Assembly (NCBI GenBank): GCA_021030915.1
Contig: JAGEMR010000072.1
Location: 62,001 to 126,000 of the forward strand
Source of the DNA: Astrothelium macrocarpum
Lineage: Eukaryota > Ascomycota > Dothideomycetes > Trypetheliales > Trypetheliaceae
DNA: 64,000 bases
Direction of reading: 5' to 3'
A program made the translations under genes and the position numbers. This document shows positions 25,301 through 36,361 of this stretch, piece by piece. Position 1 is the first letter of the stretch, and every line of letters begins with the position of its first letter. The notes under the pieces were generated by a model that ran no database searches, had not been told where the DNA came from, and was given only the letters and a program-made list of their open reading frames with translations.

Positions 25301-25855
25301 GCCAACTCCTTCCACCTCACCGACACCCCGATCCCCACCTCCACCCTCTCCTCCTCGCGACTCACCACCTTCTCCCACCCCAGCAGCGCCGGCACCCCAT
25401 CCTCTCGCGCCTCCCCGCTGGCCCCCACCACCAGCCCCGCCACCACCACCACCACCGGCGGCACCAGCACCACCGCAGGCATCCCCACCACCACGGGCGT
25501 GCTGCCCCCCGGCAAGGGCCTCCGCGGCATGCTCGACAACATCGTGACGGACGGGATGCGCGTGGCGGCAGAGGTGAAGCGCCGGGTGGACGAGGCGCAG
25601 CGCGAGCTCGACCGCGCGGGCCATGCGCCGCAGCACCACGACGACGACGATGACGACGAGGATGGCGGCGAGCGCGATCGCGAGCTCCTGGAGGGCGCGG
25701 ATGCGACGGCCGCCGAGGGCGGGAAGGAGAAGGTGGGGAGTGCTGGGCCGGAGAATCTGATGGATCGGCCTGTGGTGGAGGAGCCGGCGGGGGAGGGGGG
25801 GAGGGAGAGGAGTGCGAGTGTGGAGACGAAGAGGAGTATGATGTTTGAGCGGTGA
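22311..25855 (+). CDS. GYP2: GRAM-TBC-EF-hand Rab GTPase-activating protein (Gyp2/Mdr1 type)
   Basis: Exons 22311-23500, 23546-24393 and 24441-25855 give 1150 residues. Introns of 45 and 47 bp have GTGAGT...CAG and GTATGA...TAG borders. The N-terminal third has a GRAM-like lipid-binding module (RFNGVYFAGRLHLSESYLSF). The TBC domain follows, with RVGLPNRLRGEIWELMSGS, the arginine finger in EIEKDLNRSLPEY and the glutamine finger in VGYCQAMN. After it comes an EF-hand (FFELYDDDNDGKVDREGI). This is the layout of yeast Mdr1/Gyp2, which stimulates GTP hydrolysis by Rab proteins such as Ypt6. The last 300 residues are disordered, Pro/Thr/Ser-rich then acidic, and the DNA there is much more GC-rich than the rest of the gene. 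Confidence 0.92.
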
Positions 25856-26966
25856 GGATAGAATGGGAGGGAAAGGGGAGTTTGGAGGTGGGGTCGAGTT
25901 GTACGTGTTCATATCATTGCTTTGGGTGGTGCGAGGGTGTTTGTCATGGGCTGGGACGGGTCGGGAGTGTACCATGGGGTGTTGTGGCATAGTTCGGCTC
26001 GGGTCATTTCAGTGCATTCACAGAAGCTCCAAGGTCTCAACGTCCAGACCTGATCAATGCTACCCATTACGTACGCGAAAAGTGTCGATACATTCGTCCA
26101 ATCAGCACCAAGAGTCACTTGAAACTGGAGGACTTCCCGACGTCACGCGACTGCTTCAGCGACACGTCAAGGGTCTGTCACGACCCGTCTGAGCTATTTG
26201 CAGACAAAGTCGAATTGTATGGAAATTTCATTGTCGCCCATTGTCAGCGCGAATAAGCGCAAACAATAGTAGCCAGTCAGTCGGCAGCGGCTACCCCCGC
26301 AGCCAAACCTCTTCTGCCCCTGGCGCTAATGCGTCACCACACGTCGAATCGTTTCAGGGTCCAAGCAGGAAATTGGTTGGATGAACGATTTCCTTTCGTC
26401 TTTGAACTGTGTTACGCATTGAATCACAAGAGAACCGCAGCGTGAGTGCATATATGACTGCCAATGTCTACTGCATCCAACGCCTCTGACCGCAAAAAGC
26501 ATCTACTGTTCTCTATTGTCATTTGCGCTTGCCCCACCCTGTGACTTTTCCCAGTTTCCTTGTTCGTACCTTGCTTTGTCCTTGGGCCAGGTGCTCCGTC
26601 ATTCTCTTGTAATAATCGTTGACTTACTTGCTTGTCCTTGCTCTATTGTCATTGTTCCCAAGAAGCCGTCATTGTCTTGCTTGTTTCATTCCACAGGCAT
26701 TGTCAAAGTCATTTAACGACTCGCCTTTTATACTGGACCTTCCAAGCTTGCCCTGTCCCACCTACCTGCTTCTCGCCCTAGAACAGTCTCAACGTTGATC
26801 GTTTCTTCCTCCTTGCTCGTCATATACCGACCGAACATCTGGAATCTCTCAAAGAAATTTTCAAAAATAGAAAACAAGCATACCTCGATTTGGCAGGCCT
26901 CAATCGACAGTTTTTCCACCACTACTACACCCACAACTCTTAAAAAGAAGTCACCTACTTCTTAAA
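25856..26966. promoter_or_regulatory. Promoter and long leader of the MARVEL-like gene, with repeated ATTGTC
   Basis: About 1.1 kb between genes on the same strand. ATTGTC occurs at 26230, 26240, 26515, 26645, 26671 and 26699. The last 250 bp before the ATG at 26967 are pyrimidine-rich. No TATA box stands out. Confidence 0.4.
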
Positions 26967-27536
26967 ATGCTCCCCTTCCTTCTTAAAATGTTCAGCTTGC
27001 GCAAATCCTCCACCAAGACCTCAGCCGAGGCAGCCATCGACGACGGCAGCGCCAGCTCCTCGCGCGCCACCGCCTACAAACTGTACGCCGCCTTCATCCG
27101 CTTCCTCCAATTCTGTCTCGCACTCGCCGTCATCGGCCTCTACTCCCCCTACCTGATCCGCGCACACTCCCAGCACAAATACTACGACCCACGATGGATG
27201 TACGCCACCATTGTCGGCGCAGCGACGGGGCTCACGGCACTCATCCTGCTTGTCATCGCGCTGCTGAACCGATTTGCGCGGATCGCCATCCCTATCCACA
27301 TTTTATTTGTGCTGTTCTGGGACAGCTTCATGGCGCTCAATTGGGTGTGCGTGACGGGAATTTTTGGTGTCATGTATGGGAGGACCAAGGCAGAGGGGGA
27401 TAAGGGAATAACAGAGATGAAGAATGCGGTGTGGGTGGATTTGACGGAAATGTTGCTTTTCTTTGTGACGATTGCAGTGGCGGCGAGTCAGATCCATCGC
27501 GCTCGTAGGTCTGCGACTACCAATTATGAGGGTTAG
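26967..27536 (+). CDS. Four-transmembrane MARVEL-like membrane protein
   Basis: Intronless, 189 residues, with four hydrophobic segments at about 39-62, 76-98, 105-130 and 152-172. A Ser/Lys/Ala-rich N-terminus precedes them and a short basic tail follows (HRARRSATTNYEG). The FIRFLQFCLALAVIGLY opening of the first helix is typical of fungal MARVEL-domain proteins, which sit in the plasma membrane or secretory vesicles. Specific function unknown. A second in-frame ATG at 26988 is possible. Confidence 0.8.
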   Translation: MLPFLLKMFSLRKSSTKTSAEAAIDDGSASSSRATAYKLYAAFIRFLQFCLALAVIGLYSPYLIRAHSQHKYYDPRWMYATIVGAATGLTALILLVIALLNRFARIAIPIHILFVLFWDSFMALNWVCVTGIFGVMYGRTKAEGDKGITEMKNAVWVDLTEMLLFFVTIAVAASQIHRARRSATTNYEG

Positions 27537-29258
27537 AGTATTGGAAATGGGAAGTGAGAGAGAAGACCAGAAGCCGTACCTGAGTTATTGGCATTTTGGA
27601 TCGGCGGCGATGGAGAACTCCACGCTTCTGCTCGTCCGATGTCTGTACCGTGGTCTTTTCCTTCAGGAGAAAATGAGGATGGCGACATTTTTTGACAAGC
27701 TGAAGCTTGATCATCTCATTTTGTATTTTTTTCAAGATATCCCACGACTCATAATCATCTTTATCCCACACGTCAATAAAAAAAAGATTATTCATACTAA
27801 ATTCCAAGATCCATATTTAGCTAGTAGTGTTTTCGCGCAAGCAGAAAGATACTGCTGGTCCTCGATTATCACATACTCTTGAGATGTCATTAAAAAGGGG
27901 TAAAGAGACAATCTTGAACCGGCATGTCCTGCTCACTCCTGATTCCTCCAATAGAGAAACTTCAAACGTTGTCAGATCGATAGAGAATCTGTAGAATAGG
28001 CAAGGATGGCATGTCCGAGGAACCTGTTTCCTTAGTCGAGAGCAAACATGAGTTGGCCTGCCTAGCTCGCATTGACGAACAGGAAATTTTCTCTAGGGTT
28101 TCCCTAAGCACTCTTGAAGCGTCTCACCCCTTTTCTAGATTTTTGCCATCGTAAATAGATCGGGAATCTCGCGTGGTGGCGCTATCTCAAAGGGATAATC
28201 CCATTCCATGGTTTTGGTAGGTTCCCTGTTCGCATTCAAGTAGGGTATGCACGATGACAGCAGGGTATCTGTGCTACAGTAAGAGCGCGTTCATGAGACG
28301 CCAGATTGGGCACCAATTATGCACGTAGGCGCGTCTGCTGAAGATCGCATTAGAGGCCGGCGGTAGATGAGATTAGGTAGACAAGGATGAGGCATTTCCA
28401 AGATTCATGAAAAAATAAGAACTTGGTTGACCAACCAAATCCCAGGGTGCTGCCAAGACTAATTTGGAGTCGATGGAAGGAACTGCAAGAGAGTGCCTTA
28501 CAGATACTTAGAAGTTGAACAATGATGTTCCGATTAAGGTGCAGATGTGAAGAGTCTGAAAGCGTTTCAGCAATTGTTCGGGCCGGGATGGCACACAGGG
28601 ATGCGGCGTTCGGCCGGCGTCGTTCTGGAAACAAGGGAAACGTCACCACGTCAACAACAACATGAGGCACAGGCGCGCGGAATTGCCATGTACCATCACG
28701 ATGGCCAATTCCCATCAGCCGATCGCACAGGCGCTGTTAAGCCTGATAATCAAAGCCTCAGATCGAGCATCGAAACCCATATAATCCCTCGACTTCCTGG
28801 GCTGCAACACCTGTCCCTTTGTGCACGGTGTTCAAAGGACACATGCTCGACGAATTCTAGGCTCAGCGTCCATGTTGGTTGCTAACAGTTGTTGTACTAT
28901 CGGACACCGCCGAACTTAGGCCATGAGCAATCGTGAGATCGTTCTTCTGCCAACGCGTTTCAAACTTCTGCATTTATCGGCCTGAATCCCCACTGTCCTT
29001 TCCACCTGTTGTCCCCTCCATCGCGCTTCCCCGAAAACGATTGCTGTCTGTCCTTCGATCTAGGCTGCCCGTAGCCTACAACCTTTCATATAACCGTTTC
29101 ACCTCACAATCGGATTGTCGTCTCTCCACGCCACCGAGACTCTGGACCTTCGTTTTCAAAAAGGCACAAAGAACCGCTCGTATCACCGACGGCACACATA
29201 TTCGTGATATATTCAGTCTCCATACTCTGAGAACGATTTGACGAATTTCGAATCCAAA
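27537..29258. other. Intergenic region
   Basis: About 1.7 kb with only chance-like open frames. The part after 28780 is pyrimidine-rich and is probably the promoter and leader of the following small gene. Confidence 0.5.
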
Positions 29259-29717
29259 ATGCGTCAACGACAAGAGCCCACTACGTCTACTGCTTCCTAT
29301 TTAGCAGAGATCTTCGCCTCTGACGTGACCATTATGTTGCCACTGCGCCTAGAATGCTTCTCTTGCGTCAACAATCACCGTGGCTGTCGAGGTCGAACGA
29401 ATTCTACAAACAGCTACTGCTCGGACTGTATTGCTCTCCACCTCGATCAGAAGCCAGCAACAGAATCTAAACCTTCATCACACCGACCATCAGTCTCATC
29501 CACAGTCTCGTCTGCTTCCTCAGTGATGGATTCACCAACTCGACTCACCCGATTTCGATCGAACAGCTTACCAGGAACACCAAACTCACCTCCTTATTCC
29601 GCTATGACCTCCGGCTTTGCATCTCTAAACCGATCCAGTGGACGGAGTAGCTGGGATGGAACAAGAAGCTTTCTGCAACTCTCAAGCGAACCAGATCGTG
29701 AAAGATTAGGCCGCTGA
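29259..29717 (+). CDS. Small Cys-rich, Ser-rich protein of unknown function
   Basis: 152 residues from the ATG at 29259 (an upstream in-frame TTG at 29238 is less likely). A compact cysteine cluster of spacing CxxCx(6)Cx(11)CxxC (about residues 33-57, starting CFSC) could bind zinc. It is followed by a Ser/Pro/Thr-rich disordered half containing SPTRLTRFRSNSLPGTP, a likely phosphorylation-type sequence. No signal peptide. I do not recognise the family. Coding status rests on the Cys cluster, length and composition. Confidence 0.55.
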   Translation: MRQRQEPTTSTASYLAEIFASDVTIMLPLRLECFSCVNNHRGCRGRTNSTNSYCSDCIALHLDQKPATESKPSSHRPSVSSTVSSASSVMDSPTRLTRFRSNSLPGTPNSPPYSAMTSGFASLNRSSGRSSWDGTRSFLQLSSEPDRERLGR

Positions 29718-31143
29718 AGATGAAGGCCGCTGTAAGATTACGCATTGTTTACGGAGTTTATGGCGACTATTTGCACGGATTGCAACCGAGTCTTACTGCG
29801 AATTGACCACGCCGCTATACTATATTCCCTATCTCAAGAGGCCTCTGCCCAGACGACGCGAAGCCAGACCATCAAGGAGGCACACCCTACTCTATAGCCA
29901 AGGACCTAATGACTCCAAGACATCAAGTCCGGAGTTGACATGAGTATGAGTTACGATTGCGCGTTCAGCTTAGGAAAAGTTTCTTGGCCAGGAAAGAACT
30001 TTTTCTTTTTGACTTTTAAATGAATTTGGAGAATTTCTTGCGCTGGCGTTGTGTATTACTAAAATATCATTTCAGAGGAGCTGAGCTCCCTTGTCTGTTT
30101 ACCTCTTGATAGCTAATTAAACTGAACCATGTGTATTCGACAAAGAATCATTTCTCAAAGCCGTATATCCTTTCTCCATTGATTAGAGTCATTTGGCAAC
30201 ATTTACCAAAGTAAGTTTCGTTCAACTTCCTTCCACCTATCATCCGTCACTCTTAGTCATGTCAAACATCCTTCAGCCCTTCTAAAACCTCAACCTCGCC
30301 TCATCCCAAAAATAACCCTCCCATCCGCCCCGCTAGGACCCTGATCCGTCAAAGGAATTCCCCCATTCCCAAATCCTCCGCAGCAAGTCATGACCCAACA
30401 CAGCTAGTTCCCGCTCGGCAGAGGTTTGGTCTCGATGCGCCCAAAATTCTCCGATCGGGACGCTGAAACAGAGGATTGGAACAGGCTGTGGGGATCGTGA
30501 TGTTCATGTGGGATTTTGCACTGCGCATCGTAGTTTCAGATTGGGGATCGCCTGGGATTTGTTTTACGGCACATGGTGGTCTAGAATAGATTGTCCGTTG
30601 TTGCGAGAGGCCATCTTTCTCTGGACAATTGGCTCGTGGATAGGACATTGCGTCAATACTTCATCATAATCTTTTTGCGTTGGATTGATGAAAATCATTT
30701 ACTATATTGCCTGAATTGTCTAGTGATAAGAGCCGGCTTATCCTCCGCTCAATGCGCTCTAAATCGGGCATTCTGTGAAAACGTGTTGGTGTTCATCAAT
30801 CAACTTATAGAAATGCGCCATGACATGGCTCGAGCTCATGAATGCTGAATAAGCCCACGTGGAGACAAGATTAGGTAGTCCTCTCCCGACTGCCGTTTTT
30901 TCATCAATCGAAATTATCATTACGGGATCACAAATCGGATTCCAACGCAGCAACATAAGCGCCAATATCGACCGCTCAAATGCTCCAATGAGTTTTTTTA
31001 TCGCCTTTTCAGCCGCGCTTTGCTATTGCTAAGCTTTCTATCACATGTCTTTAGATGTATTTGGCACGGAAATGCTGTATCTGAAGGAGACACCGAAACT
31101 ACGTGTCGAGACGTTCAGTGTCTGACAATATATTTACCCAATA
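29718..31143. other. Intergenic region next to the Tc1-type insertion
   Basis: About 1.4 kb of ordinary composition. Open frames at 30388-30648 and 30591-30848 overlap on opposite strands and show no recognisable motif. Confidence 0.5.
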
Positions 31144-34100
31144 CACTCGCGTGAAGGTTGGGCGTCCTCTCAGGCAGCCCCGCACGTCCGCACCCTCCGC
31201 ACCACCAAATTTGTATGGGAACTTGGGATCAGCCAGGCCACACAAGCCTGATGATTGCTTTTTTATCTGTAATTCATTTATTCGATAATTTGATCATTTG
31301 ATTTTCTAATCCGGTAATTTTGAAGCCGATTTTTATGATGATAAGGTTGAAATGGTCCGAAATATCATTCCATTTTAGTGAATTATTATTATTATTCTTT
31401 TGGATTATGACGATCTCTCATAACGTGATATTGCCTGAATTGTTCATACAATTGTTCGCATAATAAGAAGAATTAAAAGGAATATCAAATTATACGGTAA
31501 TCCATTGAATCCAATCTATTATCACGATTCTTCGTGAATGTTGACATCTGTTATTGTAGAGGCTCTGAAGGAATATCTTCTCACAAAATCTGGCATATAT
31601 GCCGACGAAATGGCTGAATGGATCTGGCAGTATTATGATGTGTTCGTGGATTCATCGTTAATGAAAAAGAAATTGATCAAAACCGGCTGAAATAAAAAGA
31701 AGATTCGTATCTATTTTCGAATTAATGAATACAATAATTAATAAATTGATTTAAAATATCACCGAATAATTAAAAAATATTACGCTAAATTTTATGATAA
31801 TCATATAATCATAATAATATAATATTCGGCCAATTAATTGATATATATTGATGAGAATGGAATAAATCGATGTATTGAATTTCATCCTTACGGTCGAATA
31901 TCAAAAGAATCAAAAATAATTTAATATTATTTTCTCAAACGTGAATGATATTATAATATCCTACTGATATATATATTAAATGGAATTTTAGATTATTTAA
32001 TTTACAAAAATTTAATAATAATTCAGATATTCATATATTAATTAAAAAAATCGTTATTATCGAAATATTTTTCATTTAATTCTGATAATTCATTACCGAA
32101 TTCAATATTAATAATAAATAATATTTTAATATATTATAATAAAAAAATAATTGATTTAATTATAAAATAATTTAAAATGAAATTAATATATTTATTTTCA
32201 TATTTATCTGATTTAAATCCGATTGAAAAATTCTTTTTTTAATTCAAAATATTTATTCAAAAATATTATGAATTATATTCAGATTCGGAAGATTTTAATT
32301 TCATTGATTATTTGATTTGATATATTGAATAAATTGAATAAAATAAAAATTAAATACGAAAATATTTTCGTAATTTATATATCTTTATTTTTGATTAATT
32401 GAATTCTTAATTATACAATTTAAATAATTTGATTCGATTATAAATATTATAAAAGATTATATAAAAAATTATATGAAAAACGTTATAAAAAAATGAATAT
32501 ATAATCAAATTATATAATAAATATTTGAAATATATCCAATACATTGATTAATATTGAATTTATTAATAAATTATTAAAACAGAAATGGCGGAATAATATA
32601 ATATTCATTTATATTAAAATCGTGAATTCGTCCGATTAAATAATATAATATATACGTTTTATGAATCAAATTATATCGTCAAACATTGGATTTATTAATA
32701 AATTATTAAAATAGAAATATCAATTTTATAAAATTTCGTTTGGACCGAATAATTTGAATAATTCAATTAATTTCATACATTTTAAATATTTCGTCTTCTT
32801 CCATCACCTCCTTCATCATCTTCTTATTCTTCTAATTATTCGATCTATTATCAATTTATTTAATTAATGAATTATTCGTCTATCTGATTGATTAAATTAT
32901 TAATTAATTCGTTTTTTATTCCATTTTTTAATATTTCAAAAAATCGCGATAACAATATCTTTCATTACACCTTCTTTAATCAATAATTTAATTCCTTCAT
33001 TATTTCGTTATAAAAATTTGAATTTTTCAAGATCATATTTATATTAATCAAAAATTTCTATCATTTTATCGAATTCAATTTTAATCGAATCATATTTATT
33101 TCATTATTTATATCATTCCAAATATATTGATATTTCTTCATCCATCACCAATTCAGATATTAACAAAAATGATGAATTAATAATTTTCATTTATGATCTC
33201 TCATTCAGTATATATATTTCATTAAATATATTTCACTCATTATTCCAATATTCGTCAACTAATTTCTGATAAAAATTATTGATAATTATAAAAATAATAT
33301 TTACGGAATTAGAAATTGATACCGAATTTATTTTACAATCTCATTCATTTTATTCAATAAATTATTCACGTAATTCAGATAATAATTCATCAGTAATAAT
33401 TATTCCTTTTTTAATCAAATCATTCTATTTTTTTAAATCCATTATATTAAACCGAATATATTTTTAAATTAATATATTAATCCAATATTATATTGAATTC
33501 TGATCACATTTATTAGAATAATTCCATTTTTTGATGATATTATAAATCAAATTATCAATTATTCTGACGTATTAAATCATCTAAAAAAAATTCTTCTTCA
33601 TCGATTCAATGATAGATATCTAATATTCAATTAATTAATTATATAATAGATCAAATAATATCAATATTTTATTATATTTCATTTATTCATCATTTTTAAT
33701 GAAATTTTATCATTCATCAATTCAATATTAATATTCATTATAAAATTCTAATTATTTCATTCAATTTAAAATTCAATTAATTTCTAATTAATTTTGATTC
33801 ACGATTCGGATTCTAATAAATTAATAAACAAATTAATTAATTATTTCCGTATTTTTGGTATTTTTGATATTAATTTGATTTTAATTTTTATAATATCAAT
33901 CCGGTTATTAGGAATTTTATCAAATTTTATATTATCAAAATTATTTCAAAAATGAGAATTCCAATATTGATCTAACAAATTCGTTATTTTATTCTCAAAT
34001 ATTATATATAATTTTTTATTTTTTAATTTAATTTATCATATCAGATTAAAATATAACAATTTCAATTATTTTTTAATTATTATTGATTCGACCGAATTAA

Positions 34101-34634
34101 TTACTTTTTTATTATTATAAACCGATATCATATTAATATCGTGAAATGGATTTGGAAATAAATAATCCATCAAAAAAATAGATAATAATTGGCTAAAAAA
34201 TGGATCCATATTAATTTGGAATAATTTAAATTAGAAACCAATAGAAATAGATATTTGTATTTCTGTGATCTGTTTATTAGCCATTATAGATAGAATTTCT
34301 TCCATTATGATAATTAATTCAGCTCGTCTCGCAATTCTGATTTCGACCGCCAGAAAAAATAATTCATGCCAAAATGGAATTAATTTCTTATTCGAATTGA
34401 TTGAATCAGATATGATAGAATGACGTTTTCGAATCATTTCGATCTCACCATCAAAAAAACAGTTTCAAAATTACCGAATTAGAAAGTCAAATGAACGAGC
34501 TAACGAATTATAGGTAAAAGGCAACCACCAAACTTTTTTGCTTGGCTGATCCCAAGTTCCCATACAAATTTGGTGGTGCGGAGGGTGCGGACGTGCGGGG
34601 CTGCCTGAGAGGACGCCCAACCTTCACGCGAGTG
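31144..34634 (+). mobile_element. Tc1/mariner (DDE_3) transposon, RIP-decayed
   Basis: Inverted repeats of about 95 bp (from 31144, CACTCGCGTGAAGGTTGGGC, and its complement ending at 34634) are essentially identical and GC-rich. TA target duplications lie at 31142-31143 and 34635-34636. The interior is strongly AT-rich. Decayed Tc1-type transposase occupies only the left third. The remaining 2 kb has an unidentified minus-strand frame at 34437-34231. At about 3.5 kb it is roughly twice the usual size for the superfamily. Confidence 0.88.
31587..32440 (+). pseudogene. Tc1-type DDE_3 transposase remnant
   Basis: Plus-strand translations show, in order, YADEMAEWIWQYYDVFVDSS (helix-turn-helix region), a LIYIDENGIN piece corresponding to the (V/I)DESG catalytic segment, and LIYLFSYLSDLNPIEKFF corresponding to the YLPPYSPDLNPIE motif that ends in the last catalytic acid. 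Stops interrupt the reading, several at positions where TGG or CAA would be expected. The 5' and 3' limits are approximate. Confidence 0.8.
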
Positions 34635-34636
34635 TA

Positions 34637-36361
34637 TCCTCGAAAAAACACCCTCCTTCCACGGATACGAATTTTTGGAATTTCTCCACATACACAGCTC
34701 TTTTACCATTACTGATATATTCAAAAGTTTCAACTTGTTGTCACGGTAGCCAAAAGACCACATATATACGGTGTTAGCCATATTCAGCAGCAGCTGAATA
34801 TTTAGTCTTTTGGTTAATTTGATTGGCCAACGACCTATTAATTAGTTAAGGCTAACCTAATTGGCAGGTCGTGACAGCTTGATCCATTACGACAGCCTAT
34901 CTTATTAATGATAATCAGCTTGACGAAATATACAATTCCAAAATTCATCCAAAATATTTTCGGAAAAATGTTTTGAAATCTCATGTATTGAAACAAACCA
35001 TATTTATTATCAGATACGATCTCATTCAGCAGGCAGGGCAGAATAGCAGCAGACAGAGCAGGGCAGCAGCAGACAGGGCAGGACAGGGCAACAACAGATA
35101 GAGCAGGACAGGACAGCAGCAGACAGAGCAGGGCAGCAGCAGATAGGGCAGGGCAGGGCAGGGCAGGGCAGGGCAGAGGCAATAGCAACAGCAGGCTGAG
35201 AGCGAAAACACCAAAAACGAATGAGACGAAAGCAGCCAAATGAGATCAATGTGTATCTGATAGCTAGAGACCGCCACGTGACCCTCTGGGTTCCTAGTAA
35301 GGCGTAGGAAGCAAACCAAACCAAACCATACCCAATATCCTCATTTGTAGCCCCCCAATCTAATCCTCACTCGAGCTGAACCGCAAACCAGTGGCTGGTA
35401 ACGTAAAGCAGAGATGGAGCCATGTCTACGAGCAGCAAAAGATCATTCGTTGATCGTTCTTGTTTATTTGGATTTCACTGGTTGACGCTATTAACCTTAA
35501 AAAACGAAAAAGGTACATGATCTGCATGGGTCAGGCAAATATAGAATCGGGTTTGAAGACAAGATCCTCAAACGGAATACAAACCGGCGTGATCCGCGAT
35601 CACCTATGAACGGGAATCAAATGCATATAAGCTCGGTGTCTTCACAGTGTGAGTCGTCTTGCACGATGTACAGGATTTTGCCTCTACGATTTCATCCTAC
35701 AGTTAATCGCAAAGCAGACACAACGAGTGAAACCCTATCTTCATAGTCATGAGTAATGGCCAAACAGCTTTGCATGCACATAAGAATAGCTCGGGGGCTC
35801 TGCGAAAATGTGTCTATCGACAAGACCTCGAAGAATCAATTTCGACTATCGAATGTAGGCAACAGACTTTGGCGGCAACATTGCAGAGTACGTAGCGCAC
35901 AGCGCATATGGCTACAAAGCACAATGTTCTACTAAATTCGTCAGCGCCAGGACACCAGGCGCAATCGTGCAAAGCTAAACCGTACTCTCCTTTATCCAGA
36001 CACATGTCGTATCAAATCACCATCTGGCACACCACGTCGCACTTTCACTTTCGCTGCACTTTCTGTGCTTCGTCCGGTTTCTTCAAAAACACCGCTCGCA
36101 CTTTAACACCTGAAAGAAGATCAATGTCCGGGAACATGGCAGATCACAAAAGCACGTTTTTGGTTGTGCTTTGATGCACTGCCCAATCCACGCAAAGCTT
36201 TGTTGCATCTCCCCTGGACGCGAGAATACCAGAAAACATTGTACTGTCATTCGGGAGGCTATGGCTTCAATTACCACCAGACGGACCATGAGCACTGTGC
36301 ATGGCCACGCCAATCCAATTCCTATCCTAAACCAGTCGCTGTCCGCCGTGCTTTATCGCAT
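34637..36361. other. Intergenic region with minisatellite
   Basis: Ordinary to AT-rich sequence between the Tc1-type element and the 3' end of the receptor gene. Apart from the minisatellite (35028-35176) no gene is supported. The frames reading CPALPCPAL are translations of that repeat. Confidence 0.5.
35028..35176. repeat. Degenerate GGGCA/CAGCAGACAG minisatellite
   Basis: Irregular units of about 20 bp built from AGCAGGGCAGCAGCAGACAG variants. It ends in six perfect GGGCA pentamers (35146-35175). Confidence 0.85.

Noticed and set aside
25100..25990. 296-codon minus-strand frame
   Set aside because: Lies antisense to the GC-rich 3' exon of the Rab GAP. The long open frame is explained by GC bias and the protein is Gly/His/Arg low complexity.
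34838..35324. Minus-strand frames with CPALPCPAL repeats
   Set aside because: They are translations of the GGGCA minisatellite in three frames, not a gene.
34772..35342. Possible solo LTR (starts TGTTAG, ends CCTCA, contains the minisatellite)
   Set aside because: The borders look LTR-like, but no target duplication is found (TACGG against TTTGT) and no second copy is in the window.
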